Assembly: GCA_029265085.1 (NCBI GenBank)
Contig: JAJUJY010000178.1
Coordinates: forward strand, 1-8,059
DNA: 8,059 nt
From: Chloroflexota bacterium
GTDB taxonomy: Bacteria; Chloroflexota; Anaerolineae; Anaerolineales; Anaerolineaceae
Direction: 5' to 3'
Shown here: piece by piece, positions 4,639 to 8,059 of the stretch
How positions within the stretch are numbered: position 1 is the first letter of the stretch
How the letters are laid out: every line of letters begins with the position of its first letter
Position numbers and translations under genes: made by a program
Notes under the pieces: model-generated
The model's input: only the letters and a program-made list of their open reading frames with translations
The model's database searches: none
Told to the model about the DNA's origin: nothing

Positions 4639-7353
4639 ATGCCTAAACCTCTGCTGCTGACAAAATTATATATGCCTCCGCCGCGGCCTGACCGGGTCTT
4701 TCGTTTGCGTCTGACAGAAAGACTGAACGAAGGGCTTGTTTTAGGCCGCAAGTTGACTTTAATTTCTGCCCCGGCAGGGTTTGGTAAAACAACCTGTGTG
4801 GTGGACTGGCTCAGTACGCTGAATTGCCCCTTCACATGGTTATCTTTGGATGCTCTGGATGATGATCCAGGCCGATTTTTTACCTATTTAATTGCAGCAT
4901 TGCAAAAAGTGGATCCATCCATTGGGAGCGAAATTGATGAAGCGCTAAAAATGGGTCAAATTCCTCCTCTGGATGTCATATGTACGACGTTGATTAACGA
5001 TATCCTCAGCGTAGCTTCTCGTTTTTTGCTGGTATTGGATGATTTTCAAACCATTCAACATCGCTCGATTTTAGAAGTAATCGACTTTTTAATTGCCAAC
5101 CAGCCAGAGCAACTGCATATTGTCATGATTACCCGCGAGGATCCCCTGTTGCCTTTGGCTCGGATGCGTGCTAAAGACCAGGTAACAGAAATTCGTGCGG
5201 GCGATCTGCGTTTCACCAATGCAGAATCGAGCAGCTTCCTAAACGAGAAAATGGGGCTTACCCTCACGGCTGACGATATCATCACCTTGGAAAATCGCAC
5301 CGAAGGATGGGCAGTCGGACTGCAGTTGGCTGGATTGTCGATGCGTGGGCGTGAAGATCCCTCTCGGTTTATAGCCAATTTGAGTGGAAATCACCGCTTT
5401 ATCCTCAATTATCTGACCGAAGAAGTGCTTAATCAACAAAGCGAAGAAGTTCAAACCTTCTTGCTGCAAACCTCTATCTTAAATAAATTCACTGGCGATC
5501 TTTGCGATGCAATCACAGGCAGAACGGATAGCGGTTTGCTGTTGGAAAAGCTCTATACGGGGAATTTGTTTTTGGTTTCGTTAGACGATGTGCAGCTGTG
5601 GTACCGCTATCACCACCTTTTCGCAGATTTGCTGCGCAGTCAACAAAATCGAATTTCCAAAGAGCAGATGAACCAGCTTCACTGGCGGGCAAGCCAATGG
5701 TTTGCACAGACGGAAATGCCGGCAGAAGCCATTCGCCATGCTCTTGCGGCAGAGGATTATGCACTGGCTGTTAATCTCATTGAGCAGTACGCCATGCCGA
5801 TGATCCAACAGGGGTATGTTCAAACCGTTGAAGGATGGATGCAATCCGTGCCAAGCGAATGGCATTTGGCCAGCCCGCGGGCTAATCTGGCTTTTGCCTG
5901 GATGTATTTGTTGCGAGGGAATTACGACCGAATCCCAGAGCACATGGAGCGGATTCAAGCTGCTTTAGTGCGGGTGGATCGGTCTGAACAAGAACAAACT
6001 TTGTTGCAGGCAGAATGGCATGCCTTGCAAGCTGGCTTCTTAAATGTGATCGGAAAAACAGCTGAGAGCATTGAACACGCAAATCGCACATTGCAATTGA
6101 CAACCTCGGAACATGCCATGATTCGCAGCATGGCCTATATTGGTATGGCGGGAGCCTATCGGCAGATGGGTGATTACCTCCGGTCTTCGGAGGCATACCA
6201 AAATGCGATCCAGTACAGCCGGGCAACTGAGAATCCGATTTCAGAAATGCTGGCAGTTGCCAATCTGGCTTTAATGGCAATCCAGCATGGCGAACTGCGG
6301 TTTGCGGCGGAAATTGCTGAACGCGGCATAGAGAATAGGAAAAATTCCGGGAAAATGCCGCCGATTGCGGCTTCTGTGTATGGGGCGCTGGGATTGGTTT
6401 GTTATGAATGGAATCAGCTTGAGAGAGCGCAGCAGCTCTATGAAAAAGCAGCTCAATTGGCTCTGTTAGGTGGTCATAATGCGGCTTTAATCTTCACGAT
6501 GGTATTAAAAGCTCGTTTGCAGGCCGTTATGGGTAATGTTCAAGTTGCGGCTCAGCTCATTGGACAGGCAGCCGATTTACTCCCGCGAGGAGCACCCCTT
6601 TGGGTGGGTCCTGAAGTCATATCAACCCAAGTGCAGATTTACCTTAATCAGGATAGCCCTGTTTTGGCTGAGAATGTATTAAAGCAGCTTGGAATTTTCC
6701 CGCTGCCTCAAAATGCTCAGGAACCCAACCCCGCTTTAGGAAATCACTTGATCTACCTGGCTGCAATCCGTTATTGGTTGTACCAGGCCAGGCGAAACAA
6801 TAATTTCACAAGTATAGAATATGAGCTAAACCGCCTTTCCCAATTTATTGAAAATATGCGGAAGGGGCAATTTACAACCCTGTTGTTGCAAGGGCTGCTC
6901 ATGCGTGCACAACTTTATGATTTGACGGATCAGAATGAACAGGCTTTGAATGACCTGGCCCAGGCACTGTTGATCGCTGAACCGGAAGGATATATTCGCA
7001 TATTTGTCGACGCAGGTGTGGTAATTAAAAAACTTTTGTTCCAAGTGGTGCAGGTTGGAAAGCTGCACCCTGCCCAGCAAAAATATGCAGAGCAGGTAAT
7101 CGCGGTGTTTCCAAAGGCAGCACCTCGCCAGGAGCCAACCGCATTGGCTCAAGAATTGGATGAACCGCTTTCTGAGCGCGAAATTGAAGTTTTACGATTC
7201 CTGGCAGACGGCCTGAAATATGATGAAATTGCTGAGCAATTGGTGGTCTCTGTAAACACAGTGCGTTTTTATGTCAAAGAAATTTACAGCAAGCTGCAAG
7301 TCAACAACCGGACCAAAGCTGTTGAAACAGCACGAAAAATACAGCTTATATAA
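4639..7353 (+). CDS. MalT-type STAND ATPase transcriptional regulator with LuxR DNA-binding domain (regulator 2)
   Basis: A 904-aa protein with the same layout as regulator 1. Lead-in LLLTKLYMPPPRP starts at residue 5, Walker A is APAGFGKTT (44-52), and Walker B is LLVLDD (130-135). TREDPLLPLARMR follows, then NRTEGWAVGLQLAG and YRYHHLF (322-328). A TPR-like helical region follows, and a C-terminal LuxR helix-turn-helix spans about 840-904 (LSEREIEVLRFLADGL, then SVNTVRFYVKEIYSKL). Walker A is at the same residue number as in regulator 1, but the TPR regions are strongly diverged, so the two probably sense different signals. Their recognition helices also differ (SVNTVRFYV against SVRTAKKHI), so their DNA sites likely differ. 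The ATG at 4639 is the first residue of family homology, and no SD stands at a good distance. Target genes are unknown; the small protein and flavodoxin genes downstream are natural candidates. Confidence 0.93.
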   Translation: MPKPLLLTKLYMPPPRPDRVFRLRLTERLNEGLVLGRKLTLISAPAGFGKTTCVVDWLSTLNCPFTWLSLDALDDDPGRFFTYLIAALQKVDPSIGSEIDEALKMGQIPPLDVICTTLINDILSVASRFLLVLDDFQTIQHRSILEVIDFLIANQPEQLHIVMITREDPLLPLARMRAKDQVTEIRAGDLRFTNAESSSFLNEKMGLTLTADDIITLENRTEGWAVGLQLAGLSMRGREDPSRFIANLSGNHRFILNYLTEEVLNQQSEEVQTFLLQTSILNKFTGDLCDAITGRTDSGLLLEKLYTGNLFLVSLDDVQLWYRYHHLFADLLRSQQNRISKEQMNQLHWRASQWFAQTEMPAEAIRHALAAEDYALAVNLIEQYAMPMIQQGYVQTVEGWMQSVPSEWHLASPRANLAFAWMYLLRGNYDRIPEHMERIQAALVRVDRSEQEQTLLQAEWHALQAGFLNVIGKTAESIEHANRTLQLTTSEHAMIRSMAYIGMAGAYRQMGDYLRSSEAYQNAIQYSRATENPISEMLAVANLALMAIQHGELRFAAEIAERGIENRKNSGKMPPIAASVYGALGLVCYEWNQLERAQQLYEKAAQLALLGGHNAALIFTMVLKARLQAVMGNVQVAAQLIGQAADLLPRGAPLWVGPEVISTQVQIYLNQDSPVLAENVLKQLGIFPLPQNAQEPNPALGNHLIYLAAIRYWLYQARRNNNFTSIEYELNRLSQFIENMRKGQFTTLLLQGLLMRAQLYDLTDQNEQALNDLAQALLIAEPEGYIRIFVDAGVVIKKLLFQVVQVGKLHPAQQKYAEQVIAVFPKAAPRQEPTALAQELDEPLSEREIEVLRFLADGLKYDEIAEQLVVSVNTVRFYVKEIYSKLQVNNRTKAVETARKIQLI

Positions 7354-7391
7354 TTCCCTGAATTCGATAAAACTACATCTTTTTTGAACAC

Positions 7392-7418
7392 AGACTGCAT
7401 GAAAATGTGGTCTTTTTT
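7392..7418 (+). terminator. Rho-independent terminator after regulator 2
   Basis: AGACTGCAT (7392-7400) pairs with ATGTGGTCT (7405-7413) over 9 bp, including two G-U pairs. The loop is GAAA, and six T residues (7413-7418) follow. It is 38 bp after the regulator stop, so the two downstream genes probably need their own promoter. Confidence 0.85.
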
Positions 7419-7420
7419 AT

Positions 7421-7452
7421 GGTTATTTTGGTTATTCTAAAGATGTAATAAC
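7421..7452. repeat. GGTTATT direct repeat with an inverted GTTATT partner, candidate operator for the small-protein gene
   Basis: GGTTATT occurs at 7421-7427 and 7430-7436 (period 9), and AATAAC, the reverse complement of GTTATT, occurs at 7447-7452. The cluster lies between the terminator and the start of the 7480 gene, where its promoter should be. A -10-like TATATT (7458-7463) sits too close to the ribosome binding site to be convincing. The repeats may be binding half-sites, though AT-rich DNA yields such matches by chance. Confidence 0.4.
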
Positions 7453-7479
7453 TTGATTATATTTATAGAGGATTGGATG

Positions 7480-7701
7480 ATGGATGATATTTGCACCTAT
7501 ATAATTCAGGTGTTCGGCAAGGTCTCAGAAGATGAAATTAATCTGAACAGCCCATATCGGATGACCCTGAATTGTGAAGATAACCAATATACCAGTTTTA
7601 CCGTTAGCACTGATCAATCGGGCATGGTTGGATTGATCCGGCACATCCACGGATTGGGATTTGTGCTTCAATCGGTTGCACGATCAACCAAGACCGCATA
7701 A
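7480..7701 (+). CDS. Small DQ-motif protein (copy 2), diverged relative of the 3753 protein
   Basis: A 73-aa protein. AGAGGA (7467-7472) lies 7 nt before the ATG at 7480 and 4 nt before an adjacent in-frame ATG at 7477, so the start may be one codon earlier; the TTG at 7453 precedes the ribosome binding site and is unlikely. The protein begins with a strand-like CTYIIQVFGKV. Its C-terminal half, YTSFTVSTDQSGMVGL then IRHIHGLGFVLQSV, lines up with YTLFFCALPDQAAFFEI then LSRIRDLNLTIISI of the 3753 protein, sharing the DQ at the start of the helix, the helix pattern and the last strand. The NWF motif of copy 1 is missing. It follows regulator 2 and precedes the flavodoxin gene by 54 bp, with which it is probably co-transcribed. 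Function is unknown. Confidence 0.82.
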   Translation: MDDICTYIIQVFGKVSEDEINLNSPYRMTLNCEDNQYTSFTVSTDQSGMVGLIRHIHGLGFVLQSVARSTKTA

Positions 7702-7706
7702 AAACC

Positions 7707-7719
7707 ACATTATTAATGT
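7707..7719. repeat. 13-bp AT-rich palindrome between the small-protein and flavodoxin genes
   Basis: ACATTA, one base, TAATGT: two perfect 6-bp arms, six bases after the stop of the 7480 gene. It is followed by TTTTG rather than a long T-run, so it is at best a weak terminator. It might be an operator or chance. Confidence 0.3.
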
Positions 7720-7755
7720 TTTGAGAATTGTCAGTAATTTTTTAGGAGAGAGACC

Positions 7756-8059
7756 ATGACAAAGAAAGTGTTGGTTACGTATGCTTCTCGCGCAGGCTCT
7801 ACTGCAGAAATTGCCCAGACGATTGCAGGAGAGTTGGCCATGCGCGGATTCATGGTAGATTTACGCTCCGTAAGAGAAGCAGAGAATGTTGCTCAATACG
7901 ACGCGGTGGTGGTTGGCAGCGCGATCCGTATGAGCCAGTGGATGCCTGAAGCGATGAAATTTGTTGAGAAAAATCAAGTAGTGCTGCAGCAAAAAGACAC
8001 GGCGTTCTTCTCGGTGTATTTGATGAATATGGGGCAGGACGAAGTCAGCCGCAAGGCAC
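7756..8059 (+). CDS. Flavodoxin-domain protein, HemG-like, N-terminal part (cut by window edge)
   Basis: An ATG at 7756 with a strong AGGAG (7744-7748) seven bases upstream, preceded by a T-rich stretch, opens 101 codons that run off the right edge. The protein begins MTKKVLVTYASRAGSTAEIA: a first beta strand followed by the flavodoxin FMN-phosphate loop (TYASRAGSTAEIA, residues 8-20). It continues with AQYDAVVVGSAIRMSQW, the second strand and flavin-contact loop (residues about 45-63). The stretch FFSVYLMN begins the third strand. This is the pattern of flavodoxin-domain proteins related to HemG, the menaquinone-dependent protoporphyrinogen IX dehydrogenase, but without the C-terminus and without heme genes nearby a heme role is not shown. 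It is probably an FMN-dependent electron carrier or oxidoreductase in the cytoplasm. It is the second FMN-type protein to follow a small DQ-motif gene here. Confidence 0.88.
   Translation, partial: MTKKVLVTYASRAGSTAEIAQTIAGELAMRGFMVDLRSVREAENVAQYDAVVVGSAIRMSQWMPEAMKFVEKNQVVLQQKDTAFFSVYLMNMGQDEVSRKA

Noticed and set aside
5371..5382. Third copy of ATAGCCAATTTG, inside regulator 2
   Set aside because: It lies in a conserved coding stretch and encodes ordinary residues, so it is most likely chance.
4639..7353. Regulator 2 as the maltose activator MalT
   Set aside because: The architecture matches, but there are no maltose or maltodextrin genes nearby, and Chloroflexota carry many MalT-type regulators of unknown ligand, so no gene symbol is justified.
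1..8059. Mobile element, phage-defence island or CRISPR array
   Set aside because: No transposase, integrase, nuclease, terminal inverted repeats or regularly spaced repeats were seen. STAND ATPases do occur in defence systems, but both here end in LuxR DNA-binding domains rather than effector domains.

Overview
The window looks like a stretch of chromosome from a member of the Chloroflexota, probably class Anaerolineae. The basis is gene content: two very large MalT-type LuxR regulators, small 'DQ-motif' proteins of a kind I recall beside such regulators in that phylum, a flavodoxin-domain protein and a membrane spermidine-synthase-like protein. Codon use and base composition look even throughout. 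I see no insertion sequences, phage genes, tRNA or rRNA genes, or CRISPR arrays. The taxonomic call is inference.

Layout. Bases 1-305 (minus strand) hold the start of a multi-spanning membrane protein of the spermidine-synthase-like family, cut by the window edge. Its 145-bp divergent upstream region carries a perfect 19-bp palindrome and a 10-bp direct repeat spaced 52 bp. All remaining genes are on the plus strand: STAND/LuxR regulator 1 (451-3177), a four-helix membrane protein with an internal duplication (3275-3667), a strong hairpin, a 78-aa small protein (3753-3989), an FMN nitroreductase-family protein (4084-4593), STAND/LuxR regulator 2 (4639-7353), a canonical terminator, a 73-aa small protein (7480-7701) and the start of a flavodoxin-domain protein (7756 to the right edge).

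How the parts may work together. The same order appears twice: large ATP-dependent regulator, then a small protein with a predicted beta-alpha-beta-beta-alpha-beta pattern, then an FMN-type flavoprotein (nitroreductase in copy 1, flavodoxin in copy 2). The two small proteins resemble each other around a conserved DQ dipeptide and the helix and strand after it. Both regulators have a -10-like box ending 8-9 bp before the start codon and no clear ribosome binding site, so both may be made from leaderless or nearly leaderless transcripts. My main hypothesis is a duplicated sensory unit tied to redox or flavin chemistry. The arrangement is seen directly; the shared function is inference.

No gene-free stretch exceeds 300 bases.
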